From an uncultured Prevotellaceae bacterium (lineage in GTDB: Bacteria; Bacteroidota; Bacteroidia; Bacteroidales; Bacteroidaceae), in contig CAMKSE010000002.1 of NCBI GenBank assembly GCA_946415365.1, positions 62,001-126,000 on the forward strand: a stretch of DNA of 64,000 bases, written 5' to 3'. Under the pieces are notes generated by a model that searched no databases, was not told the DNA's origin, and saw only the letters and a list, made by a program, of their open reading frames with translations. The translations under genes and the position numbers were made by a program. Shown here one piece after another: positions 50,489 to 60,120 of this stretch (its first letter is position 1; each line of letters begins with the position of its first letter).

Positions 50489-52996
50489 ATGACATTAGAA
50501 AAATTTACAATCAAAGCACAAGAGGCCATCCAACAGGCTGTAAATACAGCACAGATGAGTGGTCAGCAGGTCATCGAACCTGTACATATTCTGAAAGGAG
50601 TATTGGAGAAGGCGAAGGACGTAACGAACTTCATCTTCCAGAAGCTTGGTGTCAACGCCCAGCAGATAGAGTTCTTGATTGATCAGGAGATCAAGCATCT
50701 GCCAAAGGTACAGGGGGGGCAACCGTATCTCTCAAATGATAGTAATAATGTACTCGTACGTGCGCAAGAGATTGCTCAAAAAGGCGGCGATGAGTTTGTT
50801 TCCGTAGAACCGTTATTACTGGCGCTGCTCAGTGTGAATTCGACGGCATCAAGAATCATGAAAGACGCCGGATGCTCGGAAAAGGACATGCAAAAAGCCA
50901 TTCAGGAACTGCGACAGGGGCAGAAGGTTCAGTCGCAATCTGCCGATGAGAATTATCAGAGTCTTGAGAAATACGCCAAGAATTTGGTGGATCTGGCACG
51001 AAAAGGAAAACTCGACCCTGTAATCGGACGTGACGATGAGATCCGCAGACTATTGCAGATTCTTTCAAGACGTACGAAGAACAATCCTATCCTGATTGGT
51101 GAACCAGGTACAGGTAAGACCGCCATCGTGGAAGGGCTTGCAGGCCGAATCGTTCGTGGTGACGTGCCTGAGAACTTGAAGGACAAGCAACTCTACTCGC
51201 TCGATATGGGTGCACTGGTGGCTGGTGCCAAGTACAAGGGAGAGTTTGAAGAGCGACTGAAGAGCGTCATCAACGAAGTCACGAAGGCCGAGGGTCGTAT
51301 CATCCTCTTCATTGATGAAATCCACACGCTGGTAGGTGCCGGTGGCGGTGAGGGTGCTATGGATGCCGCCAATATCTTGAAACCTGCTCTCGCACGCGGC
51401 GAATTAAGGGCCATCGGCGCCACCACCCTCAATGAATATCAAAAATATTTCGAGAAAGACAAGGCCCTAGAGCGCAGATTCCAAACCGTGATGGTAGATG
51501 AGCCTGATGAACTTTCGGCCATCTCTATATTAAGAGGTCTAAAGGAACGTTACGAGAACCACCATAAGGTACGCATCCAAGACGATGCCTGCATCGCTGC
51601 AGTGAAGCTCTCAGAGCGCTATATCTCCGAGCGTTACCTCCCAGACAAGGCCATTGACCTGATGGACGAAGCTGCCGCAAAACTCCGCATGGAGCGCGAC
51701 TCCGTGCCTGAAGAACTTGACGAAATCACCCGTCGTCTGGCTCAGCTCGAGATCGAGCGAGAGGCCATAAAGCGAGAGGGTGACGAGCCTAAAATCGCCC
51801 AACTGGATAAGGATATCGCTGAGCTGAAGGAGCAAGAAATGCAATTACGCGCCAAATGGGAAAGTGAGCGCCAATTAGTGAATAAAATCCAATTAGACAA
51901 ACAAGAGATTGAAAATCTGAAGTACGAAGCTGAACGTGCTGAGCGCGAGGGCGATTATGGAAAGGTGGCTGAGATACGCTACTCAAAACTAAAGGTTCTC
52001 GAGGATGACATCAAACAGATACAAGCACAACTGAACAATGCCCAGAATGGCAATTCGCTAGTGCGGGAGGAGGTGACGGCTGATGATATCGCTGAGGTGG
52101 TGAGCCGTTGGACAGGCATTCCCGTCACCCGCATGATGCAGAGTGAGCGCGAGAAATTATTACATCTCGAGGAAGAACTCCACAAGCGCGTCATCGGCCA
52201 GGATGAGGCTATCACAGCCGTCTCAGATGCTGTGCGCCGCTCGCGTGCCGGTCTACAGGATCCCAAGCGACCCATCGCCTCATTCATCTTCCTCGGCACC
52301 ACGGGCGTCGGCAAAACAGAATTAGCTAAGACACTCGCCGACTACCTCTTCAATGATGAGACAATGATGACGCGAATTGACATGAGTGAGTATCAAGAGA
52401 AGTATAGTGTCAGCCGTCTGATTGGTGCACCTCCGGGCTATGTAGGCTACGACGAGGGGGGACAGCTCACCGAGGCCGTGCGCCGCAAGCCTTACTCTGT
52501 GGTGCTCTTCGACGAGATAGAAAAGGCTCATCCAGATGTCTTCAACATCCTTCTACAGGTGCTTGATGATGGACGTCTGACGGATAATAAAGGTCGGACG
52601 GCAAACTTCAAAAACACCATTATCATCATGACCTCGAACGCCACGCGCGAACAGCTACGAGCCACCATGCGACCAGAGTTCCTGAACCGCATCGACGAAA
52701 TCATTACTTTCACACCGCTTACCAAAGAGCAGATTGCAGATGTGGTTCGACTGCAGATGAAGAAAGTAACGGACATGCTTGAACCTCAGGGGATCCATCT
52801 CGAGTACACACCTCAGGCTATCGCTTATCTCGCAGAAGAAGGATATGATCCCGACTTTGGTGCCCGTCCTGTAAAACGTGCCATCCAGCAGTATGTACTG
52901 AATGACCTCTCGAAGAAACTGCTCGCTGACGAAGTAAACCGTGACAAACCTATCATCATCGACAACTTTGGGGAAGGATTGGTATTTCGCAATTAA
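50489..52996 (+). CDS. clpB: ClpB disaggregase
   Basis: An 835-residue Hsp100 ATPase. The N-domain has the double Clp_N repeat. Residues 204-211 are Walker A of AAA1 (GEPGTGKT) with Walker B '[16 protein letters not shown]'. A coiled-coil middle domain follows (about 395-525). AAA2 has '[14 protein letters not shown]' and Walker B '[16 protein letters not shown]', sensor '[10 protein letters not shown]', and the C-terminal D2-small domain. With DnaK it extracts proteins from aggregates. Between 'IIIMTSN' and 'RPEFLNR' only about ten residues are present, where other ClpB proteins have about thirty. This explains a length below the usual 855-865. A strong Shine-Dalgarno AGGAGG (50475-50480) lies 8 nt before the ATG. 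Confidence 0.97.
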   Translation: MTLEKFTIKAQEAIQQAVNTAQMSGQQVIEPVHILKGVLEKAKDVTNFIFQKLGVNAQQIEFLIDQEIKHLPKVQGGQPYLSNDSNNVLVRAQEIAQKGGDEFVSVEPLLLALLSVNSTASRIMKDAGCSEKDMQKAIQELRQGQKVQSQSADENYQSLEKYAKNLVDLARKGKLDPVIGRDDEIRRLLQILSRRTKNNPILIGEPGTGKTAIVEGLAGRIVRGDVPENLKDKQLYSLDMGALVAGAKYKGEFEERLKSVINEVTKAEGRIILFIDEIHTLVGAGGGEGAMDAANILKPALARGELRAIGATTLNEYQKYFEKDKALERRFQTVMVDEPDELSAISILRGLKERYENHHKVRIQDDACIAAVKLSERYISERYLPDKAIDLMDEAAAKLRMERDSVPEELDEITRRLAQLEIEREAIKREGDEPKIAQLDKDIAELKEQEMQLRAKWESERQLVNKIQLDKQEIENLKYEAERAEREGDYGKVAEIRYSKLKVLEDDIKQIQAQLNNAQNGNSLVREEVTADDIAEVVSRWTGIPVTRMMQSEREKLLHLEEELHKRVIGQDEAITAVSDAVRRSRAGLQDPKRPIASFIFLGTTGVGKTELAKTLADYLFNDETMMTRIDMSEYQEKYSVSRLIGAPPGYVGYDEGGQLTEAVRRKPYSVVLFDEIEKAHPDVFNILLQVLDDGRLTDNKGRTANFKNTIIIMTSNATREQLRATMRPEFLNRIDEIITFTPLTKEQIADVVRLQMKKVTDMLEPQGIHLEYTPQAIAYLAEEGYDPDFGARPVKRAIQQYVLNDLSKKLLADEVNRDKPIIIDNFGEGLVFRN

Positions 52997-53124
52997 TCTA
53001 ACAGCAAAAATATGGGCAGACATTCCATTGTGAAATAATTTCAGCTAACAAAACCATGACTGCCATGCTCATACAGCTATTCGACAAAGCGGACTTTCTT
53101 AAATTTCGAACTTTAAAACCTTTG

Positions 53125-53159
53125 AGAGCCTTGGAAAAATGCCGATTTTCCAAGGCTCT
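53125..53159 (+). terminator. Intrinsic terminator after clpB
   Basis: AGAGCCTTGGAAAA (53125-53138) pairs perfectly with TTTTCCAAGGCTCT (53146-53159) over 14 bp with a 7-nt loop, followed by GTCTTTCC. Confidence 0.85.
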
Positions 53160-53209
53160 GTCTTTCCTATCAAGTTTTTTTTATATTAATATGTTTTTTC
53201 TTTCTTAAA

Positions 53210-53241
53210 TTTGGTTATTTGAAATAAAATGTATAATTTTG
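53210..53241 (+). promoter_or_regulatory. Promoter of the capsule/exopolysaccharide operon
   Basis: A TTTG -33 box (53210-53213) and a TAATTTTG -7 box (53234-53241) are 20 nt apart. Transcription would begin near 53246, giving an unusually long leader of about 140 nt before the NusG-like gene. Confidence 0.65.
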
Positions 53242-53245
53242 CAGC

Positions 53246-53384
53246 CGTTATAGAAAGTCGATTCCTATATAATCTGCGAGCCTTCAGCTCTACGGCGGAG
53301 GGGGAGAGGCGACCTATATCCTTGATGGTCAGAATGTTAAAATTACTTCCGGTAGCATAACGCTTGCTGGAGGAAGGGAAGAAA
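53246..53384 (+). promoter_or_regulatory. Long untranslated leader of the capsule operon
   Basis: Between the inferred transcription start and the ATG at 53385 there is no convincing gene. Bacteroides capsule operons have comparable leaders on which the UpxY antiterminator acts. A Shine-Dalgarno-like GGAGGAAGGGAAG immediately precedes the start codon. Confidence 0.4.
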
Positions 53385-53915
53385 ATGCAGAAAGAAGAAC
53401 AAAATTGGATGGTTATTCGTACCTTCAACAGACACGAAATGATGATTAGTGAGTTCCTAAAGAAAGAAGGTCTCACTAGTTTTATTCCTATGCAGTATGT
53501 GGAAAAACAAAACACTAGTGACCAAAAGCCCCGACGCGTGCTTGCACCAGTAATTCACAACTACGTGTTTGTAGAACTGTCGATGCCAATGAAACAGTTT
53601 TCCGCTTTACTGGCAAAATGTGCTACTCCCCTTTACATTTTGAAAATTAAGGATACTGACCAACCGGTTGAAATACCTAATCATGAAATGCTGGAATTTA
53701 GAATGCTGTGTGACCCAGCCTTTGAAAAACAGACCACCATCTACCAGCATGAAAGTGAGCCGGAAGTCGGAAAGGAAGTCGAAATCATACATGGACCATT
53801 TGCTGGTATCCATGGCAGGTTATACAGGAAACAGAAGAAATATTGGTTTGTTAAAACTATCGCAGGCATAAGTATAGAGTTACGAATTACCCGTTGGTTC
53901 TGCCGACCGATATGA
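53385..53915 (+). CDS. NusG-like (UpxY-type) transcription antiterminator
   Basis: A 176-residue protein with a NusG N-terminal domain ('NWMVIRTFNRHEMMISEFLK', 'LTSFIPMQYVEKQN', 'RVLAPVIHNYVFVELS') and a C-terminal KOW domain ('VGKEVEIIHGPFAGIHGRLY'). It is the first gene of the polysaccharide operon. Bacteroidota UpxY proteins of this layout keep RNA polymerase from terminating in the leader of their own capsule operon. The ATG at 53385 was chosen over the in-frame TTG at 53364 because of the Shine-Dalgarno just upstream. No UpxZ-like partner gene follows. Confidence 0.87.
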   Translation: MQKEEQNWMVIRTFNRHEMMISEFLKKEGLTSFIPMQYVEKQNTSDQKPRRVLAPVIHNYVFVELSMPMKQFSALLAKCATPLYILKIKDTDQPVEIPNHEMLEFRMLCDPAFEKQTTIYQHESEPEVGKEVEIIHGPFAGIHGRLYRKQKKYWFVKTIAGISIELRITRWFCRPI

Positions 53916-53958
53916 CTCTACACTTGGATTTAGTTAAGAATTGTATACAATTAAAGAT

Positions 53959-56460
53959 ATGAACAGACATGTTTTGACACTATTACTCCTGCTCTTAGCG
54001 TCACTATCATACGGCCAGAGCATGAGTGACACACAAGTGATGAGGTACATCCAGAGAGAAGCAAAGGCAGGTACCTCCCAACAACAGATTGCCGTGAAGT
54101 TGATGCAGCGAGGCGTAGACATGAAACAGTTGCAGAGAGTGCGTCAGCAACTTAATTATTCATCCGCATCTTCATCAAAGGGATCTTCCAATTCTGTAGA
54201 CGGTTCAAGCCGTTTGCGGAAGAGTAACGGTTCAGTGATGGTAGATGCCCAAGGCAATCCTCTATATTCGCCCACAAGTGGTTTTGCCATAGGGGCTGCT
54301 GGAGAAATAGAGGACATTGCTAGTCGGCCTAATATCTACCTCGCTGACAGCATGAATACGTTAGTAAATGGCAAAAAGGTTTTTGGGCGAGACATTTTCA
54401 ACAAAAGGATGTTGACCTTCGAACCAAATATGAACATCGCCACGCCAACAAACTATGTGGTAGGAGCTGGAGATCACGTCATCATCGACATTTATGGCGC
54501 TTCCCAAAAGTCTAGCCAACTCGAGGTGTCACCAGACGGGACAATCACTGTGGAAGGCTTCGGTCCTATCCACATTGCCGGACTTACCGTTTCTGCAGCT
54601 AATGCAAAGATTAAACAACAATTGGGACAGCGATATAAGAGTTCAAGCATCCGTATGACAGTAGGACAGACACGTACCATCACTGTCAACGTAATGGGAG
54701 AGGTGACTGCCCCAGGTACATACACACTATCTGCCTTTGCCAGCGTGTTTCACGCTATTTACATGGCAGGAGGTGTTAGTGGTGTTGGTACATTGCGTAA
54801 TATCAAGGTTTATCGTGGAGGGCGTCAACTGACAGTGGTTGATGTATATGACTACATTCTCAATGGAAAGTTAACGGGGAACATCCGTTTGGCTGACAAT
54901 GATGTTATTGTTGTTGGCCCCTACGACTGCATCGTAGATGTGGTCGGTCAGGTAAAACGACCTATGGCATTTGAGATGCGTAAGAATGAGAGTTTAGCTA
55001 CCCTCCTCAAATATGCCGGCGGATTCACCTCAAAGGCGTATACGAAGGGAGTACAGTTAAATCGTATTTCAGGTGACCACTATTCCGCATATAATGTTGC
55101 AGAATTCGATCTTGGTAGTTTCAAACTTATGGACGGTGATTCCGTTACTGTGGACTCTATACGTGAACGTTATGAGAATACTGTGCAGATAAAGGGGGCC
55201 GTATTCCATCCCGGCATGTATGATTGGGGGAGCAACAATAACACCGTACGTACCCTCATCGAAAGCGCCGGTGGTCTAACAGAAGATGCATTCTCCGCCC
55301 ATGCTGTGCTTCACAGAATGAAGCCCGACCGTATTCGAAAGGTTCTTTCTGTTGACGTGGAAGGCATCATGTCAGGAACAGTTGCAGATTTTCCATTAGA
55401 GAATGAAGACATCCTCTTCATTCCCTTTAGAAGTGAGACTCTGAACCAGCGTACACTAACGATTCACGGTGAGGTTCAGATGCCAGGTGTATATGAGTAT
55501 GCTGAGGACGAGACAATAGAGGATTTCATTCTTCAGGCAGGAGGTCTTACTGACGCAGCATCCACAGCTCGTGTCAACGTATCTAGACGTATCAATGATC
55601 CCAAAGCCGTAGAGGCAACAAATGAAATTGCCAAGACGTTCTCATTTACCATAAAGGATGGTTTGGTGGTTGATGGTGACCGTAGTTTCACATTGGAACC
55701 TTACGATGAGGTATACGTGCGTCGAAGCCCAGCTTATCAGCCACAGAGAAATGTATTGATTGAAGGAGAGGTTCTATTTCCAGGCCATTATGCCATGTCG
55801 ACTAAAAGCCAACGTATATCAGAACTTGTTAAGGTCTCTGGTGGTGTGACAGAACAAGCATACATACGTGGAGCAAGAATCGAACGAGTCATGACAGAAG
55901 ACGAGAAATTCCGTAATCGTCAGGTGCTGGAAATGATCCGTCAGAAAGGAAGGACCGCTGGACTTGATCAAGTTATGCAAGACGAACAGTCGGCTGACTA
56001 TGACATTAATCAGGCACGTGACAGTATAGACAACGACACCATTCGCTATTCCGTTGGTATTGAACTTGACAAAGCGCTCGCATATCCGGGTTCTGACTAT
56101 GACATTACCTTAAGAGAGGGCGACCGACTGATTATCCCAGAATACAACGGAACAGTAAAAATTAATGGCAATGTGATGTACCCAAATACGGTGGCATATA
56201 GCGAAGGGAAGAAATACAAGTGGTATGTAAACCAGGCTGGTGGATTTGGCAACCGTGCTAAAAAGTCACGAACATTCGTGGTATATCAGAACGGAACAGT
56301 ATCGAAAGCGAAGAAAGCAAAGATTGAACCAGGTTGTGAGATTATTGTACCATCGAAAACGACGACAGCTGGTGAAGTCATTGGGCAGGTCGGAGCAGTC
56401 GGGACCTCCATGGCAACCCTTCTCACGCTTCTCATCTCAGTGGTAAATTTAGTGAAATAG
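53959..56460 (+). CDS. Polysaccharide export protein with multiple SLBB domains (Wza-like)
   Basis: An 833-residue protein with a signal peptide (MNRHVLTLLLLLLASLSYGQ). The Poly_export domain lies at about 150-235 ('YVVGAGDHVIIDIYGASQKS', 'VSPDGTITVEGFGPIHIAGL'). At least five SLBB beta-grasp repeats follow to about 790 (for example 'GEVTAPGTYTLSAFASVFHA', 'GAVFHPGMYDWGSNNNTVRT', 'GEVQMPGVYEYAEDE', 'GEVLFPGHYAMSTKSQ'). A C-terminal hydrophobic segment ends the protein. It would form the periplasmic/outer-membrane channel for polysaccharide export, like Wza but about twice as long, as usual in Bacteroidota. No lipobox is visible. Confidence 0.9.
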   Translation: MNRHVLTLLLLLLASLSYGQSMSDTQVMRYIQREAKAGTSQQQIAVKLMQRGVDMKQLQRVRQQLNYSSASSSKGSSNSVDGSSRLRKSNGSVMVDAQGNPLYSPTSGFAIGAAGEIEDIASRPNIYLADSMNTLVNGKKVFGRDIFNKRMLTFEPNMNIATPTNYVVGAGDHVIIDIYGASQKSSQLEVSPDGTITVEGFGPIHIAGLTVSAANAKIKQQLGQRYKSSSIRMTVGQTRTITVNVMGEVTAPGTYTLSAFASVFHAIYMAGGVSGVGTLRNIKVYRGGRQLTVVDVYDYILNGKLTGNIRLADNDVIVVGPYDCIVDVVGQVKRPMAFEMRKNESLATLLKYAGGFTSKAYTKGVQLNRISGDHYSAYNVAEFDLGSFKLMDGDSVTVDSIRERYENTVQIKGAVFHPGMYDWGSNNNTVRTLIESAGGLTEDAFSAHAVLHRMKPDRIRKVLSVDVEGIMSGTVADFPLENEDILFIPFRSETLNQRTLTIHGEVQMPGVYEYAEDETIEDFILQAGGLTDAASTARVNVSRRINDPKAVEATNEIAKTFSFTIKDGLVVDGDRSFTLEPYDEVYVRRSPAYQPQRNVLIEGEVLFPGHYAMSTKSQRISELVKVSGGVTEQAYIRGARIERVMTEDEKFRNRQVLEMIRQKGRTAGLDQVMQDEQSADYDINQARDSIDNDTIRYSVGIELDKALAYPGSDYDITLREGDRLIIPEYNGTVKINGNVMYPNTVAYSEGKKYKWYVNQAGGFGNRAKKSRTFVVYQNGTVSKAKKAKIEPGCEIIVPSKTTTAGEVIGQVGAVGTSMATLLTLLISVVNLVK

Positions 56461-56478
56461 CATGATTTAATTTAAGAT

Positions 56479-57582
56479 ATGGAATCAGTACAAGATATAA
56501 ACAAGAAAGGAAAAGGCCAGATTATTGACTTTCAACGGTTGTGGGCAGCACTTAAACGTCGTAAGAAAACATATTTCAAAGTCATTCCTACAACTATTCT
56601 GATGGTATGGATTATCTCTCTGGGCTTACCTGATTATTATAAATGTACAATCTTGCTATCTCCAGAAGAGGGCATAGGCAATGGCTCCAGTACTCTGTCC
56701 ATGCTTGCCAGCTCGTTCGGCTTGAACATCAGTGGAACACAGAATGGAGATGCCATTACAGTAATGTTATACCCTGACCTTTTGAACAGTGTTGATTTCA
56801 AAACTAAATTATTTAATATTAAGGTCAAACGTCCTGAAGACAAGACTCCCATGACATATTATGAATATCTGAGAGATGAACAAAAGATACCATGGTGGCT
56901 TTCTGCAAGAAAAGGGTTGTTTAGTATAATATTCGGTGAGAAGGAAAAGAAAAAGAATAACACCATAAATCCCTTTGAACTGACTCCTGAGCAGACAGCA
57001 ATTTCAGGAATGATAAATTCGAAGATTACTTGTACCATTGGTACTAGTGTGGCTAAAAAGGCTGCAATTATTACTCTTGAAGTGACAGATCAGGATCGCT
57101 ATGTGGCCGCCATATTAGCTGACTCGGTTAAAATTTACTTACAGGATTACATCACTGATTATAAGACTAAAAAGGCCCGCCATGATTTAGAGTTCACTGA
57201 AAAACTCTATAAAGACGCCAAGAAAAACTATGAACGGTCTCGACAATTGTATGCGGACTACATGGATTCCAACCATGATCTGGTTCTTGAGAGTGTCCGC
57301 CAGAAACAGACAGACTTAGAGAACGAGATGCAGTTGTTTTATAATAATTACAATGCAATAAGCACTCAATTATTGGCTGCTAAAGTACGAGTACAGGAAG
57401 AGACCCCCGCTTTCACCACACTCCAACCTGCAACAGTTCCACTTTGGCCAGAAGGTCCAAGAAGAAGTCGTATGATTGTGGTTTTTACAATTGCAGCCCT
57501 GTTCTTTACTACAATATGGGTACTGTTTAAGGAAAATGAAATAAAGCCATTATTAGGCATATCTGATAATTCTGAAGAATAA
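56479..57582 (+). CDS. Wzz/GumC-type chain-length determinant protein
   Basis: A 367-residue inner-membrane protein with two transmembrane helices, near 33-52 ('FKVIPTTILMVWIISLGLPD') and near 330-350 ('MIVVFTIAALFFTTIWVLF'), and a long periplasmic coiled-coil domain between them. 'TLQPATVPLWPEGPRRSRM' just before the second helix is the Pro-rich Wzz signature. It works with the SLBB protein and a Wzy polymerase to set chain length. No kinase domain is fused, and no Wzc kinase or Wzy polymerase gene is seen in the window. Confidence 0.88.
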   Translation: MESVQDINKKGKGQIIDFQRLWAALKRRKKTYFKVIPTTILMVWIISLGLPDYYKCTILLSPEEGIGNGSSTLSMLASSFGLNISGTQNGDAITVMLYPDLLNSVDFKTKLFNIKVKRPEDKTPMTYYEYLRDEQKIPWWLSARKGLFSIIFGEKEKKKNNTINPFELTPEQTAISGMINSKITCTIGTSVAKKAAIITLEVTDQDRYVAAILADSVKIYLQDYITDYKTKKARHDLEFTEKLYKDAKKNYERSRQLYADYMDSNHDLVLESVRQKQTDLENEMQLFYNNYNAISTQLLAAKVRVQEETPAFTTLQPATVPLWPEGPRRSRMIVVFTIAALFFTTIWVLFKENEIKPLLGISDNSEE

Positions 57583-57584
57583 TT

Positions 57585-58607
57585 ATGTTAAATGGTAAAA
57601 CCGTTTTAATTACCGGTGGGACAGGTTCCTTTGGTAATAAGTTTGTGGAGACAATTCTCCGCGATTATCCCGATGTAAAGAAAATAGTAATCTATTCTCG
57701 TGGAGAGCTGAAGCAATATAACATGAAGCAGAAGTACCCTCAAAACAAATACCCTATGCTTCGCTATCTTATCGGGGATGTAAGGGATGGAGAGCGTTTG
57801 AAGATGGCCTGTGAGGGGGTTGACGTAATCATACATGCTGCAGCTATTAAACAAGTGGACACCGCTGAATATAATCCCCGTGAGTGTATCAAGACCAACG
57901 TAAACGGAGCTGTAAACGTGATTGACGCAGCAATTGCTTGTGGAGTTAAGGATGTGGTAGCGTTGTCCACAGACAAGGCATGTGCACCCATCAACCTGTA
58001 CGGTGCCACAAAACTAACATCCGACAAACTATTTATCGCAGCTAACAATATAAAGGGCGGAAGAGATCTGCGTTTCTCCGTGGTAAGATATGGTAATGTG
58101 ATGGGGTCCCGCGGATCCGTGATTCCATTCTTCATCAAACTAAGAGATGAGGGTGCTAATGAACTCCCTATTACAGACAAACGGATGACGCGTTTCAATA
58201 TATCTTTACAGGAAGGTGTTGATCTTGTGATGTGGGCATTAAAGAATCATCTTGGTGGCGAACTCTTTATTCCAAAAATACCTTCATACAAAATCACAGA
58301 CGTGGCAACAGCTATCGCACCAAACATGAAACAGGTGGAGGTAGGTATCAGGCCTGGCGAAAAACTCCATGAGGAAATGATCACTGCTACAGACTCGTTG
58401 AGTACTATCGATTTAGGAAAATACTATGCAATTCTTCCATCTATTGTTTTCGATGAAAGGACACATGAAGACTATCTGAAACACCATAATGCCACATTCG
58501 TTCCACAGGGTTTTTATTATGCATCCAACAACAACGAGCAGTGGGACACAGTGGAGTCGCTGAGGGAAAAATTCAGACAAGTTATTCCGGGATTTGAGGT
58601 AAAATAG
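57585..58607 (+). CDS. pseB: UDP-N-acetylglucosamine 4,6-dehydratase (inverting type)
   Basis: A 340-residue short-chain dehydrogenase. 'VLITGGTGSFGNKFVE' is the nucleotide-binding motif. 'VIIHAAAIKQVDTAEYNP' and 'VVALSTDKACAPINLYGATK' hold the active-site Ser/Thr-Asp-Lys and Tyr-Lys residues of the CapD/PseB/FlaA1 family. 'GIRPGEKLHEEMI' is a C-terminal signature. The soluble ~340-residue size matches the PseB group, not the long membrane CapD form. It makes UDP-4-keto-6-deoxy-hexNAc for an amino-deoxy sugar in the capsule. The later aminotransferase would lie outside the window. It starts 2 nt after the Wzz-like gene. Confidence 0.85.
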   Translation: MLNGKTVLITGGTGSFGNKFVETILRDYPDVKKIVIYSRGELKQYNMKQKYPQNKYPMLRYLIGDVRDGERLKMACEGVDVIIHAAAIKQVDTAEYNPRECIKTNVNGAVNVIDAAIACGVKDVVALSTDKACAPINLYGATKLTSDKLFIAANNIKGGRDLRFSVVRYGNVMGSRGSVIPFFIKLRDEGANELPITDKRMTRFNISLQEGVDLVMWALKNHLGGELFIPKIPSYKITDVATAIAPNMKQVEVGIRPGEKLHEEMITATDSLSTIDLGKYYAILPSIVFDERTHEDYLKHHNATFVPQGFYYASNNNEQWDTVESLREKFRQVIPGFEVK

Positions 58608-58626
58608 GCCATACGAAGCACAACTG

Positions 58627-60117
58627 ATGAAGAAGTTGTTTTATTGTACGAGTTCTCTCCATAATCCACATGCAGGGGTTATGCTCAATAAGATGTTGTC
58701 TGATCGGAAGAAAGGTATTGAGGTCGTGATGGCTTTTTGTGACAGAGCTATGCCTTCCTGCATCACCAACATACGTGGTAACAGTGGTATTTGTACCGTA
58801 TGCAGACACATGCAACGTCAGATGATAAAGAATTATCTGCCAGACATTAAGTTTATTGCTGTTTCAGACAAAATGTTTCATGATAGTTTGTCAACATTCA
58901 TCTATGATGACGTTATTGAACTGAAAAAGATTGTATACAAGGATGTCAATATCGGGCTGTCCCTCCACTCATATTATGTGACCATAAGCAGAAAACCTTC
59001 TGGTAAAGTTTCACCCGCCGAGAGGATATATTTCGACCAGATATTATCCTCTCTTTGTAGGTTTGTGGACTATGCCTATGACTTAGTGGAAGAAATAAAG
59101 CCCGACATGATCACCATCTACAACGGTAGGATGTTCGAAAACCGTCTTTTCTATGAAATAGCAGTAAAAAAGGGTATCGCCTTTGAGTCTGAAGAAGTAT
59201 ACTGGCGCATTAACCAACCATCAATACGCGTTGAATACCACGGAGCACTTCCCCTCGACATCCACCAGTTGACAGACATGGCGAAGGACCTTTGGAACAA
59301 ATCTACCCGTTCTAAAGAAGAAAAGACTAAAATTGGCTCGTCTTTTTTCCTCAACCGTAGGAGTGGGAAACCCACCAATGACTTTATATATATTGACAAA
59401 CAGGTGAAAGACCTGTTGCCGGAGGGCTTTGACGAGACTATGCGCAACTTCGTTATTTTCAACTCCTCCGAAGATGAAATTGTATCGTTGGGTGGTGACT
59501 GGGATGAGGGCAACCTCTTTGAATCACAATATGAGGCCATTAAATTTGTTGTCGAACATTTACCAGAGAACTCCCATCTATATCTTCGCATCCATCCCAA
59601 CCTGAAGGGACTCAATGCTGAATATCACACAAATCTGTACAAACTGCAAGACCCTCGTCTGACAATTATCCCACCAGAAAGTCCCGTCAGTTCCTATGCA
59701 CTGATGGACGTTGCGGAGAAAGTGCTCGTTATGGGCTCAACAATGGGTGTTGAGAGTTGTTATTGGGGCAGGCCTGTGATAAACCTGCACAAATCTGAAT
59801 ACTATTATCTAGATGTTGCATACAATCCCCAAACAAAAGAAGAACTTGTAAGTTTACTTAGCAGTAACCTTGCACCCAAAAGCAAAGAGGGCGCCTTATT
59901 ATACGGATATTTTTATATGGCACTCGACGAACGTGCCCAGACAGACAATGAGATTGACTTCAATCTACAAACAGTTTCTTTTATGGGTAAAAAGATTACA
60001 GGAGTTATTGGATATCTTAAATTTTGGGGGTCTAGTGTACTATTCAGAATACTCTATCCTAGATTCGCGGCCCATTGTACCCGATTCTTCAAAAACACTG
60101 TTGCGTTCCCCTGTTAA
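58627..60117 (+). CDS. Putative capsule glycosyltransferase (GT-B type)
   Basis: A 496-residue cytosolic protein. The N-half ('LFYCTSSLHNPHAGVMLNKM') contains several Cys residues ('GICTVCRHMQ'). The C-half has features of capsule polysaccharide-biosynthesis and Kdo/glycerophospho-transferase-like GT-B folds: 'LYLRIHPNLKG', 'IPPESPVSSYALMDVAEKVL' and 'GSTMGVESCYWGRPVINL'. In such proteins the His of RIHP and the Ser/Glu of the last motif contact the donor nucleotide. The donor and acceptor cannot be told. It sits between the dehydratase and flippase genes (3 nt before the latter). Confidence 0.65.
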   Translation: MKKLFYCTSSLHNPHAGVMLNKMLSDRKKGIEVVMAFCDRAMPSCITNIRGNSGICTVCRHMQRQMIKNYLPDIKFIAVSDKMFHDSLSTFIYDDVIELKKIVYKDVNIGLSLHSYYVTISRKPSGKVSPAERIYFDQILSSLCRFVDYAYDLVEEIKPDMITIYNGRMFENRLFYEIAVKKGIAFESEEVYWRINQPSIRVEYHGALPLDIHQLTDMAKDLWNKSTRSKEEKTKIGSSFFLNRRSGKPTNDFIYIDKQVKDLLPEGFDETMRNFVIFNSSEDEIVSLGGDWDEGNLFESQYEAIKFVVEHLPENSHLYLRIHPNLKGLNAEYHTNLYKLQDPRLTIIPPESPVSSYALMDVAEKVLVMGSTMGVESCYWGRPVINLHKSEYYYLDVAYNPQTKEELVSLLSSNLAPKSKEGALLYGYFYMALDERAQTDNEIDFNLQTVSFMGKKITGVIGYLKFWGSSVLFRILYPRFAAHCTRFFKNTVAFPC

Positions 60118-60120
60118 GCA

